From NCBI RefSeq assembly GCF_036961565.1, contig NZ_JBAMDD010000009.1, positions 124,001-188,000 of the forward strand: a DNA stretch of 64,000 nucleotides, in the 5' to 3' direction. The DNA is from Chitinimonas sp036961565 (GTDB lineage Bacteria; Pseudomonadota; Gammaproteobacteria; Burkholderiales; Chitinimonadaceae). Shown here one piece after another: positions 50,935-60,422 of the stretch. The translations under genes and the position numbers were made by a program. Below the pieces are notes generated by a model that saw only the letters and a list, made by a program, of their open reading frames with translations, did not search any database and was not told the DNA's origin. Numbering within the stretch: position 1 is the stretch's first letter; each line of letters starts with the position of its first letter.

Positions 50935-53829
50935 ATGTCACACGCACTCTGGCGCGCTTGCCTGGCCGGTCTGGCCACCACCCTGCTGCTGGCCGCCACA
51001 CCGCCGGTCATCAATCTGCCCATGCCGCAGCCCTTCATCAGCGGCACCCGTGCCAACGAAGTACCGATTCAGCTAAAGCAGCTCGACGTCCGTGTCCGCG
51101 TTGCCGGTAGCCAGGCCGAGACCACCCTGGATATGACCTTCCACAACCCCAATGGCAGGCAGTTGGAAGGAAATCTGCAGTTCCCACTGCTGCCGCACCA
51201 ACAGATCGCCGGCTTTGCGCTGGATATAGACGGCGCCATGCGGCCAGCCGTACCGGTAGAAAAAGCCAAAGGGCGCGAGGTCTTCGACTCCATAGAGCGC
51301 CGCCAAGTTGATCCCGCGCTATTGGAATCCACCGCCGGGAATTTCTTCCGCCTGCGCATCTACCCCATCCCCGCCCAGGGCGAGCGGCGGGTGCAGATAC
51401 GCATCAGCGAATCCATCCCCCGCGACGGCCAGCAATACAGCTACCGCCTGCCGCTGGACCATTTCAACGCGGTAGCCGATTTCCACCTGGCCATCGATCT
51501 GCCCAGCCGCCAGGCACCCAGCCTGCAAGGCGCGCTGACCCAATTGCAGTTCAAGCCCAGTGCGCAGGGCTATAGCGCCGTACTTGACCGTGACAACTTT
51601 ACCCCCCGTGGTCAGTTGCAGTTGCAATGGCCAACCGCTGCCGCGCCCACGGTCTACCGCCAGTCATTCGATGGCGAACACTTCTTTGTGGCCGAACTGC
51701 CTGTTGCCGATACCGCCACACCGCGCGCACTGCCAAGACAGATAGGCCTGCTATGGGATAGCTCCAGTTCTGGCGCCCGCCGGCAACATGCTGCCGAACT
51801 TGCCCTGCTGGATCGCTACTTTGCCGCCATGGGCAATGGCGAGGTACGTCTGGTGCGCCTGCGTGACCGTGCCGAAGCAGTACAGCATTTCCGCATCGTC
51901 AACGGCAACTGGGAAGCCCTGCGCAGCGCGCTGCAAGCCACCCAATATGACGGTGCAACCGCACTGGATGGCTGGCATCCCCACCCCGGCACGGCCGAGT
52001 ACCTGCTGTTTTCCGACGGCCTGGCCAACTATGGCAGTGGCAGCTTTCCCAAGCTGGGCAGCCACCAACGGCTCTATGCCATAGACAGCAGCAACGGCGG
52101 TGATAGCACCCGTCTCGGCGCCCTGGCCAGCCTGTATGGCGGCCGCGCCATCCAGCTTGGCAGCGCGCAGGATGTACCGCTGGCCGCAAAAAAACTGCTG
52201 AACGACGAAGCCCGCATCGTCGGCCTGGCCGCCGACAGCGCCGAGCAATTGGTGGCCGCCTCGCCCTATGCCGAGGACGGCCTGCTGCGCATCGCCGGCC
52301 GCCTGCGCAGCGCCAATGACACCTTGCGCATCAAGCTCCTGCTCAACGGCCAGGCAAGCGAGCAACGCATCGCACTGCGTACCGACGCCCCCGATCACCC
52401 CCATGCAGCCAGCCTGTGGGCACGCTACCGCATTGCCCAACTGGGAGCCGAGCCACAACTGAATCGCGGCGAAATCACCCGCCTGGGCAAGCGCTTCAGC
52501 CTGGTCACCGCCGAAACCTCGTTGCTGGTACTCGACAATGTGGACGACTACGCCCGCTATGACATCACGCCGCCGGCAGACTACCTGCCCCGCTTCGAGA
52601 AAATCCGTGCAGGCCTGGTGCGCATGCGGGTGCAAGCCCGCACCAGGCAGTTGGAGGACGTAGTGCGGGAGTTCCAGGAGAAAATCAGTTGGTGGGAGCA
52701 AGCCTGGCCCAAAGGCAAGCCGCCACGGCCCAAGCCGGCAAAGCGCCAGGCGGAAGCAGAAATGGGCACGGCCGGCATGGCCGCCGAGATGGCCGGTGCG
52801 CCGCCCATGGCAGCCGCAGCCCCCATGCCCGCGCCCGCACCCGCCATGGCAGCGCGCAGCAAAGCCGTGAGCGCTGTGGCCGATGACGATGGCGCCACGC
52901 CAGCCCATATCAGCATTGCGCTCAAACCCTGGCAGGCCAATGCCCCCTATGCCCGCCGGCTACGCGCCGCCACCAGCGAGCAACGTTACCAGATCTACCT
53001 GGACGAAAAACCCAGCTACCTCAATAGCAGCGCCTTCTATCTGGATGCCGCTGATATCTTTCTGGACAAAGGCCAGCGCGACCTGGCGTTGCGCATACTC
53101 TCCAACCTCGCTGAAATGGACCTGGAGAACCGCCAGGTGCTGCGCATACTGGGCTACCGTCTGCTACAGGCCGGTGCGCCAGAGCTCGCCGTGCCGGTGT
53201 TCGAGCGCGTACGCCAGATGGCCGAGGAGGAACCGCAGTCCTTCCGCGACCTGGGTCTGGCCTACGCCGCACAACAACGCCATCAGGACGCCATCGATAC
53301 CCTCTATGAAGTAATTACCCGCCCCTGGGACGACCGCTTTGCCGAGGTGGAACTGATCGCCCTGGCCGAACTCAACGCCATCGTGGCCAATGCGCCCACC
53401 AAGCTCGACACCCGCCAGATAGATGGCAGGCTGCTACGCAACCTGCCGCTCGACATCCGAGCCGTGCTGACCTGGGATGCGGATAACAGCGATATGGATC
53501 TGTGGGTCACCGACCCCAATGGCGAGAAATGCTACTACGCCCACCGGCTGACCTACCAGGGCGGGCGCATGTCACGCGACTTTACCGGCGGCTATGGGCC
53601 CGAGGAGTTCTCGCTGAAGCAAGCGAAGCCGGGAAAATACAAGATAGAAGCCAATTTCTATGGCCAGCGGCAACAGGTGCTGAGCGGCGAAACCACGCTG
53701 CAGCTCAAGCTCACCACGGGCTTTGGCAAGGCTAGCGCCAAAGAGCAGATGATTACCCTGAGGCTCAAGGGAGAAAGCGAAACCGTGTTTGTGGGCGAAT
53801 TCGAAGTCGCCGCAAAATCCGGCAAATAG
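50935..53829 (+). CDS. Large VIT/VWA-domain protein with C-terminal DUF2135
   Basis: A 964-aa exported protein with an N-terminal signal peptide (LAGLATTLLLAATPP). It has a VIT domain of inter-alpha-trypsin type (VAGSQAETTLDMTFHNPNGR and KAKGREVFDSIERRQVDPALLE, shortened), followed by a VWA-like region (IGLLWDSSSSGARR, where the MIDAS DxSxS is present) and a Gly/Ala/Met/Pro-rich low-complexity linker around residues 605-650. A TPR-like helical part (QRDLALRILSNLAEMDLENR) then leads to a C-terminal DUF2135 domain (LTWDADNSDMDLWVTDPNGE). The start follows AAGGAAG. Role is unknown; probably periplasmic or outer-membrane protein binding. Confidence 0.85.
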   Translation: MSHALWRACLAGLATTLLLAATPPVINLPMPQPFISGTRANEVPIQLKQLDVRVRVAGSQAETTLDMTFHNPNGRQLEGNLQFPLLPHQQIAGFALDIDGAMRPAVPVEKAKGREVFDSIERRQVDPALLESTAGNFFRLRIYPIPAQGERRVQIRISESIPRDGQQYSYRLPLDHFNAVADFHLAIDLPSRQAPSLQGALTQLQFKPSAQGYSAVLDRDNFTPRGQLQLQWPTAAAPTVYRQSFDGEHFFVAELPVADTATPRALPRQIGLLWDSSSSGARRQHAAELALLDRYFAAMGNGEVRLVRLRDRAEAVQHFRIVNGNWEALRSALQATQYDGATALDGWHPHPGTAEYLLFSDGLANYGSGSFPKLGSHQRLYAIDSSNGGDSTRLGALASLYGGRAIQLGSAQDVPLAAKKLLNDEARIVGLAADSAEQLVAASPYAEDGLLRIAGRLRSANDTLRIKLLLNGQASEQRIALRTDAPDHPHAASLWARYRIAQLGAEPQLNRGEITRLGKRFSLVTAETSLLVLDNVDDYARYDITPPADYLPRFEKIRAGLVRMRVQARTRQLEDVVREFQEKISWWEQAWPKGKPPRPKPAKRQAEAEMGTAGMAAEMAGAPPMAAAAPMPAPAPAMAARSKAVSAVADDDGATPAHISIALKPWQANAPYARRLRAATSEQRYQIYLDEKPSYLNSSAFYLDAADIFLDKGQRDLALRILSNLAEMDLENRQVLRILGYRLLQAGAPELAVPVFERVRQMAEEEPQSFRDLGLAYAAQQRHQDAIDTLYEVITRPWDDRFAEVELIALAELNAIVANAPTKLDTRQIDGRLLRNLPLDIRAVLTWDADNSDMDLWVTDPNGEKCYYAHRLTYQGGRMSRDFTGGYGPEEFSLKQAKPGKYKIEANFYGQRQQVLSGETTLQLKLTTGFGKASAKEQMITLRLKGESETVFVGEFEVAAKSGK

Positions 53830-54038
53830 GCCACAATCAAGCTGATTCCGGGTAGAGTCGCAACTAGCCGGATTCAGCTGCGCTGGGTCTCATAAAGGCG
53901 CTGTCAGCAGCTAGTGCGTGGCAGCCAAGTGCTAGCCCATGGATGCAGCTCCGCATTGCGATAGCAAAAGACTGCTGAAGCAAGCTACTCGGGCGTAATG
54001 CCCAAGACCACACAACCACCACAGACAAGCCCAATCAC

Positions 54039-54530
54039 ATGAAATACCTTGCCCCACTCTGCTTGCTGCTACTCCTGGCTAGCCAGGCCCAGGCCGACCG
54101 CCTGCAACTGCGCTTCGGCAGCCCACTGCCCAAGGAAGCCCTCAATTGCCAGCAAGATCCCTTGGTGCTGGGCCAGAAGCCACCCAAGCTGGTGCTGGGC
54201 GAATCCGATGTACTGACCTGGTCAACCGAAACGCTGCAAATGGTTATTGACCCCAAGCGCTTCAAGGCCAGCAAGGCCGACAAGGAAATGATCAACCGCT
54301 GTTTCGGCCTGTATATCGACGGCGTACTCCTTACCACGGGCCCAGTTGTCTGGTCCAAGGACACCCGCACCATCAGCCAGCCTGTGGTCGTCGCCCAAGA
54401 CGCCAAGGAAGGCCTGCTGCTGCGCGTACTCAACAGCAACCACGCCATGGCCCGCCCCTATGCCCTGGGCCGTATGTACTCTGCACTCTCCACCCGGCCA
54501 ATGATTGCCCCACCACCCATAGAGCAATAA
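54039..54530 (+). CDS. Small exported protein of unknown function
   Basis: 163 aa with a signal peptide (MKYLAPLCLLLLLASQAQA). The mature part contains two cysteines (LNCQQD, INRCFG), a DxKRFKASKADKE polar stretch and a YALGRMYSALS segment near the C-terminus. No family is recognised. There is no good ribosome binding site (upstream AGCCCAATCAC), so the start is based on the signal peptide. A strong hairpin terminator follows two bases after the stop. Confidence 0.6.
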   Translation: MKYLAPLCLLLLLASQAQADRLQLRFGSPLPKEALNCQQDPLVLGQKPPKLVLGESDVLTWSTETLQMVIDPKRFKASKADKEMINRCFGLYIDGVLLTTGPVVWSKDTRTISQPVVVAQDAKEGLLLRVLNSNHAMARPYALGRMYSALSTRPMIAPPPIEQ

Positions 54531-54531
54531 A

Positions 54532-54556
54532 CAAAGGGCGCCCGACGCGCCCTTTG
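54532..54556. terminator. Bidirectional terminator between a small exported-protein gene and msrA
   Basis: CAAAGGGCGC and GCGCCCTTTG form a perfect 10-bp stem around a 5-nt loop in the convergent gap. On the minus strand a T-rich stretch (TTTATTG) follows. It can end both transcripts. Confidence 0.8.
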
Positions 54557-54700
54557 CTTCAGCCACGGCGGCAGTTCACTGCCTGCCAGCCCGCCAGCAC
54601 CTGCCAACCTGCGCCCCTGTCGTGGTCGAAATTTCCAAGGTAGATGCAGAACATCAGTGCAACTGGTGCCAGCCCTATTAGAAAATTCAACTCACGCTAC

Positions 54701-55234
54701 TCATTTCGTCAGTGATTTGAATTTTTCCATCGCCTTGCGCACCTTGGGCGCCACTACCGCCATGCAGTAGGGCTGATAGGGGTTGGCGTCAAAATACCCT
54801 TGATGGTAGTCCTCAGCCGGCCACAGGGTGGTGGCAGGGACTACCTCGGTGACAATAGGCCCTGCCAGATCGCCATCGAGAGCCAAGGCTGCAATGGCCG
54901 CCCTGGCTTGCTGCTCTTGCTCGGCATCATGGTAGAAAATCGCCGAACGATATTGCGTACCCACGTCATTGCCCTGTCGGTTCAAGGTTGTCGGGTCGTG
55001 GATAACAAAGAAGACCTCAAGCAGGTCGGCATAGCCGATAAGCGATGGGTCGTAATGCACTTGCACGACTTCGGCGTGGCCGGTGTCGCCATTGCAGATC
55101 TGCTTGTAGCTGGGGTTGTCGGTATGCCCGCCCATATAGCCCGACACCACGCGCGATACCCCGCGCAAACGGCTGAATACCCCGTCCAGGCACCAGAAGC
55201 ACCCTCCGGCCAGAGTGGCGATTTGCTGTGTCAT
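54701..55234 (-). CDS. msrA: Peptide methionine sulfoxide reductase MsrA
   Basis: Reduces methionine-S-sulfoxide in proteins, repairing oxidative damage. The 177-aa protein has the catalytic GGCFWCLDGVF motif, the VSGYMGG and YKQICNGDTGHAEVV segments, and the TEVVPATTLWPAEDYHQGYF motif of MsrA. The ATG at 55234 follows AGGAG at 7 nt; the frame is open 10 codons further upstream. No msrB is adjacent. Confidence 0.95.
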   Translation of the reverse strand: MTQQIATLAGGCFWCLDGVFSRLRGVSRVVSGYMGGHTDNPSYKQICNGDTGHAEVVQVHYDPSLIGYADLLEVFFVIHDPTTLNRQGNDVGTQYRSAIFYHDAEQEQQARAAIAALALDGDLAGPIVTEVVPATTLWPAEDYHQGYFDANPYQPYCMAVVAPKVRKAMEKFKSLTK

Positions 55235-55289
55235 GCTGTGCTCCTGGGCAATGGATTGAGGCAACTTGGTCGTGCTGTGCTGATACGCC

Positions 55290-56609
55290 TTACAGCACCA
55301 GATTCACCGCACGTACCAAGGCACCCGGCAAGCGGGCGCTGGCGCTGGAACGTGCACCGTAGCTGCCGGGGTCGGCCAGCAGGTCACGCTCTACTGTCAA
55401 TGCTTCCAGTTCGCTGCCCAGCAGGCGGTAAAGCGAATCATCAAAGCGCATGACATTGAGTGGCGCCACGATTTCGCCGTTCTCCACCCAGAAGGTGGCA
55501 AAACGTGTCATGCCGGTGACACGGCCAGCCATGCGATCCGAGAAGTTCAGGTACCACAGGTTGGAGACATACAACCCCGTACCCAGCGCCTTCAGCACAT
55601 CCTGATGAGGCAAGCTGCCCGCCGCCACGTCCAGCGATTCACTGCTCTCCCAAACGCCTGCACCGTTGCCTGCGATGCCGTATTCCTTGGCGGTGCGGGG
55701 GCTGACCAAGCTACCGGCGTACTTGCCTGCGCTGATCAGCGGCACGCGGTCGGGCTTGATAAAGCCTTCGGCCTGGAATGCCGGCGCCAACCCTTGCAAG
55801 GTATCTTCCGTTACCGTCAGCATGGGCGAGAAGCTGAGTTCGCCATCGGCCAGCTTGAGCAAGGGGCTGCGCTTGGCGCGTAGCTGCTTTTCGGAATATC
55901 CACCCCAGTTCAGCATGGACATCAGCTCTGCCAGCGCCGCCGGGGTAAAGTAGGCGCGGTAGCTGCCTGGGGCCAGGGTCTTGACTGGGCGCTTCAGCAG
56001 CGCCAATTGCTCACGCGCTTCGGCGATTTCGATCCGCAGCTGCTCGCTGGACCACACCTTGCCGGCCGAACCCCGCTTTACCGCCTTGTCGCCATGAGCG
56101 TACAGGCTCCAGTCGAAGTTCCAGCTGACGGTCTCCTGCCAATTGAGCTGGCCCTGGCTATTGGCAAAGCCATATTGCACAGGGCCTGCAGCCAGTATGC
56201 CGACAAGGTCCACGCCCTCCGCAGCGGCTAATATGTCCGCCACCATGGTTTCGCTCGGTGGCAGCGCCGTGGCATCGAGTCGCTCGCTGCTCTGTGGCAC
56301 CGCATTGAGCAGCATATAAGGGTCATCTGCCACATCCTGCAGGGCCGCGCGCAGTTCTATCAGAATGCGGTCGATCAGGGGTAGGTCATCGTCATTGCCG
56401 GCCAGCGACAGATTCTGGCTGACGTGTTTCTCCCCCAGTACCAGCTTGATATCAAGGTAGGACTGCGCCACCTGGCCTGCCTGCCTTACCTTGCCGTGAT
56501 TAAAGCGAACAAAATCGGTACGTTCAGCCGATAGCCACAAGGTAAAGGCCTCACCAGCCTGCAACTGGCTACGCAGATGCTCTGCCAGCCGGGAAAAATG
56601 CGCCCGCAT
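55290..56609 (-). CDS. TldE/PmbA-family protein (TldD/PmbA peptidase pair, subunit without HExxxH)
   Basis: A 439-aa protein of the TldD/PmbA family without an obvious metal motif, i.e. the TldE-like member of the pair. Readable landmarks are RTDFVRFNHGKVRQAGQV, a region TLAPGSYRAYFTPAALAELMSML, AGSLVSPRTAKEYGI and GMTRFATFWVENGEIVAPLNVMRFDD (partly). TldD/TldE form a heterodimeric protease. It overlaps the TldD-like gene by TGATG. The start follows GGAGGAG. Confidence 0.8.
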   Translation of the reverse strand: MRAHFSRLAEHLRSQLQAGEAFTLWLSAERTDFVRFNHGKVRQAGQVAQSYLDIKLVLGEKHVSQNLSLAGNDDDLPLIDRILIELRAALQDVADDPYMLLNAVPQSSERLDATALPPSETMVADILAAAEGVDLVGILAAGPVQYGFANSQGQLNWQETVSWNFDWSLYAHGDKAVKRGSAGKVWSSEQLRIEIAEAREQLALLKRPVKTLAPGSYRAYFTPAALAELMSMLNWGGYSEKQLRAKRSPLLKLADGELSFSPMLTVTEDTLQGLAPAFQAEGFIKPDRVPLISAGKYAGSLVSPRTAKEYGIAGNGAGVWESSESLDVAAGSLPHQDVLKALGTGLYVSNLWYLNFSDRMAGRVTGMTRFATFWVENGEIVAPLNVMRFDDSLYRLLGSELEALTVERDLLADPGSYGARSSASARLPGALVRAVNLVL

Positions 56610-58069
56610 CAGGCTTCTCCTCCAAATACATCCACATCGGCAAAGACACAGGCCGGCGAGGCATGGCCTACACGCACAGCCTGGTTGGGTTCGCCCTTGC
56701 CGCAATTAGGCGTGCCCATCACATCGAAGGTCGCAGCATTGCCCACAGCCTTGAGCGATCGCCAGAAGGTGGCCGATATCCCGCGATAGCCGGGGTTCTT
56801 CACCACGCCCTTGAGTTCACCGTTCTCTATCAGCCTGCCGTACTCGCAGCTGAACTGGAACTTATTGCGCGAGTCGTCGATGGACCAGCTCACATTGGTG
56901 TTCATCAGCACGCCACGCTCTATGCCAGCCACCAATTCATCCATGCGCTTGTCGCCCGGCTCGATATTGAGATTGGCCATGCGGTCTATGGGCGGACGGT
57001 TCCAGTTGCAGGCGCGGCTATTGGCCACCCCGCCGATATCAAAACCGGCAGCGCGGGCGCGTGCCTGCGATATCTCGCCCCCCAGCGGTTTCTGCAACAC
57101 ACCATCGGCGATCAGCCAGACCTTGTCGGCCACCGCGCCGTCGTCGTCCCAGCCATAGGCGGCAAACTCATTGCGCTGGCGCGGGTCGTAGGTAACGTTG
57201 AGCAAGGGGGAGCCGTACTGATAGTGACCGAACATATCGAGGGTCACAAAGCTGGTGCCGGCATAATTTCGCTCGTCGCCCAGTATGCGATCCAGTTCCA
57301 GCGGGTGGCCTATGCTCTCGTGTATCTGCAGCATCATCTGCTCGGGCATCAGCAGCAGATCCATGGTGCCACTGGGGCAGTTAGGTGCTGCCAGCAGTTC
57401 CAGCGCCTCATCCGCCACTCGGCGCCCAGCGCCCAGCAGGCCAGCCTCGGACACGATCTCCATGCCCCCCTGGCGGCAGATGCCGCCATACTGGCCACCC
57501 AGACTACGGGTCTGCGACTCACCGTCGGCAAAGGCCGTGACCGAGAGGCCAGGTATCAGCATCTGGAAGGCTTGCTCCACCGCACCGCCCCCCATGGTCA
57601 CATAGCGCTGCCGTACGGCCAGCCGAGAGAGTTCGGCAGACCAGTCCACAATACGCTCGTCGCCAGCCTTGGCAGCGGCAGATTCATCCAGCAGCAGATC
57701 CAGCAAGGCCTTGCGATTCCAATCCAGCGCCTGTTCGGCACCCGGCCCCAGGTAGCGCCCTTCTGGTTTGGGCAGGCGTATCTGGCTGTAGTCGTACACG
57801 GCATGGCCTGCGGTGGCCTCTGCCCAGGCAGTTGCCCGGTCCAATGCAGCCTGCAAGCCGGCACTGGAGCAATCGGCCGTCGCGGCATAGCCGTACCCCC
57901 CTTTGTGCAGCACGGTAATCATGGCGCCCCGATCCAGCCTGCGACGCAGCGGCTCGGCTACGCCTTGGCGCACGGCCAGCGTTTCGCCGTCTTCCTCCAC
58001 ATAGCGCAGGGCGCAAAAATCAGCGCGCGTTTTCAGCGCCCGGAAGCGCTGTTCCATGGTGTCGAACAT
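56609..58069 (-). CDS. TldD-family metalloprotease
   Basis: A 486-aa protein with the zinc motif HExxxH as QIHESIGHPLELDR and the family segments QYGGICRQGGMEIVSEA and NPGYRGISATFWRSLKAVG. The N-terminal MFDTMEQRFRALKTRADF and RYVEEDGETLAVRQGVAEPL match the family. The variants HESIGHPLELDR and the Cys-containing SRACNWNRPP place it in a diverged TldD2-like subgroup; relation to microcin or CcdA processing is uncertain. The start at 58069 is not supported by a ribosome binding site. Confidence 0.82.
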   Translation of the reverse strand: MFDTMEQRFRALKTRADFCALRYVEEDGETLAVRQGVAEPLRRRLDRGAMITVLHKGGYGYAATADCSSAGLQAALDRATAWAEATAGHAVYDYSQIRLPKPEGRYLGPGAEQALDWNRKALLDLLLDESAAAKAGDERIVDWSAELSRLAVRQRYVTMGGGAVEQAFQMLIPGLSVTAFADGESQTRSLGGQYGGICRQGGMEIVSEAGLLGAGRRVADEALELLAAPNCPSGTMDLLLMPEQMMLQIHESIGHPLELDRILGDERNYAGTSFVTLDMFGHYQYGSPLLNVTYDPRQRNEFAAYGWDDDGAVADKVWLIADGVLQKPLGGEISQARARAAGFDIGGVANSRACNWNRPPIDRMANLNIEPGDKRMDELVAGIERGVLMNTNVSWSIDDSRNKFQFSCEYGRLIENGELKGVVKNPGYRGISATFWRSLKAVGNAATFDVMGTPNCGKGEPNQAVRVGHASPACVFADVDVFGGEA

Positions 58070-58151
58070 AAGGAGGGTTCCGGTAGGCGGGACACCTGCG
58101 GTGCCCACGGTTGAACAATGGGCAGATCATACCGGGCACCGGGCGCTCAAG

Positions 58152-59003
58152 TCATGCCGCAGTGCGATTCCCCAGCCAGGCACCGGCGAGTATCAGACAC
58201 AGTGCCACAGCGGCCTGCCAGCCAAATTGGCCACCGCCGAATGCAGCCAGCAGACCGGTGGACAAGAGTGGCGTCAAATAGGCCAGCGTACCGATCGCCC
58301 GTGCATCGCCCCGCTTCAGCGCGGCGTCCCACAGAAAGAATGCCGCCCCCATGGGGCCCAGGCCCAGTAGGCCCAGCCAGGCCCATTCTGCCGCCCCTAT
58401 CCGGTATGCCGGCTCCAATGCCGCATGCGCCAGCAAAGACAGCAAGCCCGATGCCATGCAAAAGCCCCCCACCGCCCCGGTAGGAAATGGCGGTACGCGC
58501 TGTGTCAGCAAGGAGTAGGTTGCCCACATTACCGCTGCAATGGCCGCCAGCACGTAGCCAAGTAGGTGCTGGCTGCCAAGCGATACCACGCCTTTGCCCA
58601 GCACGATCAGCACGCAGCCCGACAAACCCAGCAGCCCACCCAGCACATGCCGACCAGTCAGCCGCATATTGGGCAATATCAGCGGTGAGAGCAGTACGAT
58701 CAGCAGGGGCCACAGGTAGTTGATGAGATTGGCCTCCAGCGCCGGTGCATAGCGCAATGCCAGAAACAGGCAGAAGTGATAGCCGAACAGGCCATAGCAG
58801 CCCAGCAACAGAGTCTTGCCGGGTATGCGCCAGTCGCGCCAACGCGGCAGGCCGCACAAGCCACCTATGCACAGCGCCACCCCCACCAGCAGAAAAGGCG
58901 GGACGCTCGAGAGGCGAACGGAGATCAAAGCAAGCGAACCCCAGAGCAGGATGGCCGCAAGCGCGCAAAGTGTGGAGGTAGACAGGGTAGGCATAGTCAT
59001 CAT
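58152..59003 (-). CDS. EamA/DMT-family exporter (YddG-like)
   Basis: A 283-aa inner-membrane protein with about ten hydrophobic segments and the duplicated EamA layout. Readable are LCALAAILLWGSLALISV, YLWPLLIVLLSPLILPN, LGGLLGLSGCVLIVLGKG and a second-half YLTPLLSTGLLAAFGGGQ that is conserved in EamA proteins. The GxFG.. LxxAxxxxxA pattern fits YddG-like aromatic or metabolite exporters. The start could also be 58994. It lies downstream of two MFS genes on the same strand. Confidence 0.8.
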   Translation of the reverse strand: MMTMPTLSTSTLCALAAILLWGSLALISVRLSSVPPFLLVGVALCIGGLCGLPRWRDWRIPGKTLLLGCYGLFGYHFCLFLALRYAPALEANLINYLWPLLIVLLSPLILPNMRLTGRHVLGGLLGLSGCVLIVLGKGVVSLGSQHLLGYVLAAIAAVMWATYSLLTQRVPPFPTGAVGGFCMASGLLSLLAHAALEPAYRIGAAEWAWLGLLGLGPMGAAFFLWDAALKRGDARAIGTLAYLTPLLSTGLLAAFGGGQFGWQAAVALCLILAGAWLGNRTAA

Positions 59004-59070
59004 GATTGCCGACTTGGTGCCGGCAGTCTTGCACTATCCTGCAATGGCTTCGGCCAGGCAGCGTGCATGG

Positions 59071-60354
59071 CTATTTGCCGGCTTCGAAGGCCTGTGGGTA
59101 TTGGCGGCCATACCAGTTGCGCGCCGTATCGTGATCCAGTGACAGAAAGGCACGATAGCCAGGCAGCAAGGGATAGCAGGCTGCCAACAGCAGCAGGCCG
59201 GCACCGAATACCAGATAGATCTCCGCTACCCCATGCTGCAATAGCAGCAAACCAGCCATGGCCGGGCCCAAGGTGCCGGCCAGGTGGATGACCATCAGGT
59301 TGCTGGAACTGAAGCGCCCACGGAAATCTTCGGGCACGGCCAACAGGCGGTGGGTCTGACCCACCAATTGCACTACCGACAAGCACAGGCCCGTCGCAAA
59401 GAAGCAGAGTGGCAAGGCAATGCGCACATCCAGCACACCAATCATGCCCAGGGCTAGGCCCTCCCCCATCAACGCGCCCACGGCGGCCCGATAGCGGCCA
59501 AAGCGCTGGGTAGCCCAACGCGCCACCACCAGGGCACCCAACAGCATGCCTGCAGACAGCGCCGCCTCGCAGGCGCCCAGCCAGGCCGGCGAAAGCGACA
59601 ACGACTGCACCCGCAGCGGAATCAGTATGCCTATGGCCGGGCCAAAGAACAGCATGGTCAGGAAAGCCAGCCCAGTCCAATAGCGTTCTACCGGTATCAC
59701 CCACTTGGCCCGCAGGCCGGCAAACAGCTCCCGCCCCCAATGGCGCTGCCGTGTTGGCGCCTGGTAGCTGCCGGTCGGGATGCGAAAAGCCGCCCAGGTG
59801 GCCACCGCAAACATCGCCACATGCAGCCACAACGCCGCCTGTACACCAGACCATGCCAGCACCAGGCCTGATAGTGCCGGCCCCAGCATGCGCCCCAATG
59901 ATTGCGCGCTCTTCTGCAGACTGAGGGCATCGGCGAGCTGCTCACTGCGTACCAGCTCGGCGGTAATCGTCATCACAGCCGGCTGCATGACCGCGATGGC
60001 CACCACGGCGACCATCTCCAGCGGTATCAGCACCCAGAGCTGATAGGGCCAGAACTGCGCCAGCAGCGACAACAGCAGGGTCTCGACCGTCAGCACGGTC
60101 AATCCACATCCCAGCAGGATGCGCTTGGGATAACGATCGCTCAACGGCGACAGCAGCGGCATGGCAACAAAAATGGTGACCGACATCATCACCCCATAGA
60201 TGGCCAGGTCCTTGGCGCCGCCTTGCTCTGCCACCCACCACATCACGGCAATATGGCCCACCAGCATGGAGAGTACCGTCAATACCTCGCTCACCAGCAG
60301 TAGCCGGAACGGCTTCCCCAATGCCGCCATGTTTTGTCTGTTTGCCGCCAGCAT
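59071..60354 (-). CDS. MFS transporter (first of a tandem pair)
   Basis: A 427-aa major-facilitator transporter with 12 likely membrane segments and the loop motif PLLSPLSDRYPKRILLG between segments 2 and 3. It shares long stretches with the next gene, such as LSxAWLGACEAALSxGM, GRYRAAxGxxMxEGLALG and WYGRQ near the end. The start at 60354 follows GGGAGG. Similar to EntS-like single-component exporters; the substrate is unknown. Confidence 0.82.
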   Translation of the reverse strand: MLAANRQNMAALGKPFRLLLVSEVLTVLSMLVGHIAVMWWVAEQGGAKDLAIYGVMMSVTIFVAMPLLSPLSDRYPKRILLGCGLTVLTVETLLLSLLAQFWPYQLWVLIPLEMVAVVAIAVMQPAVMTITAELVRSEQLADALSLQKSAQSLGRMLGPALSGLVLAWSGVQAALWLHVAMFAVATWAAFRIPTGSYQAPTRQRHWGRELFAGLRAKWVIPVERYWTGLAFLTMLFFGPAIGILIPLRVQSLSLSPAWLGACEAALSAGMLLGALVVARWATQRFGRYRAAVGALMGEGLALGMIGVLDVRIALPLCFFATGLCLSVVQLVGQTHRLLAVPEDFRGRFSSSNLMVIHLAGTLGPAMAGLLLLQHGVAEIYLVFGAGLLLLAACYPLLPGYRAFLSLDHDTARNWYGRQYPQAFEAGK

Positions 60355-60422
60355 ACCCACCCTCCCGATACCCGCCAGCATCGCACCTTGGCCCAGGGCT
60401 TGCACAAGCGAAGACTCGGGTG

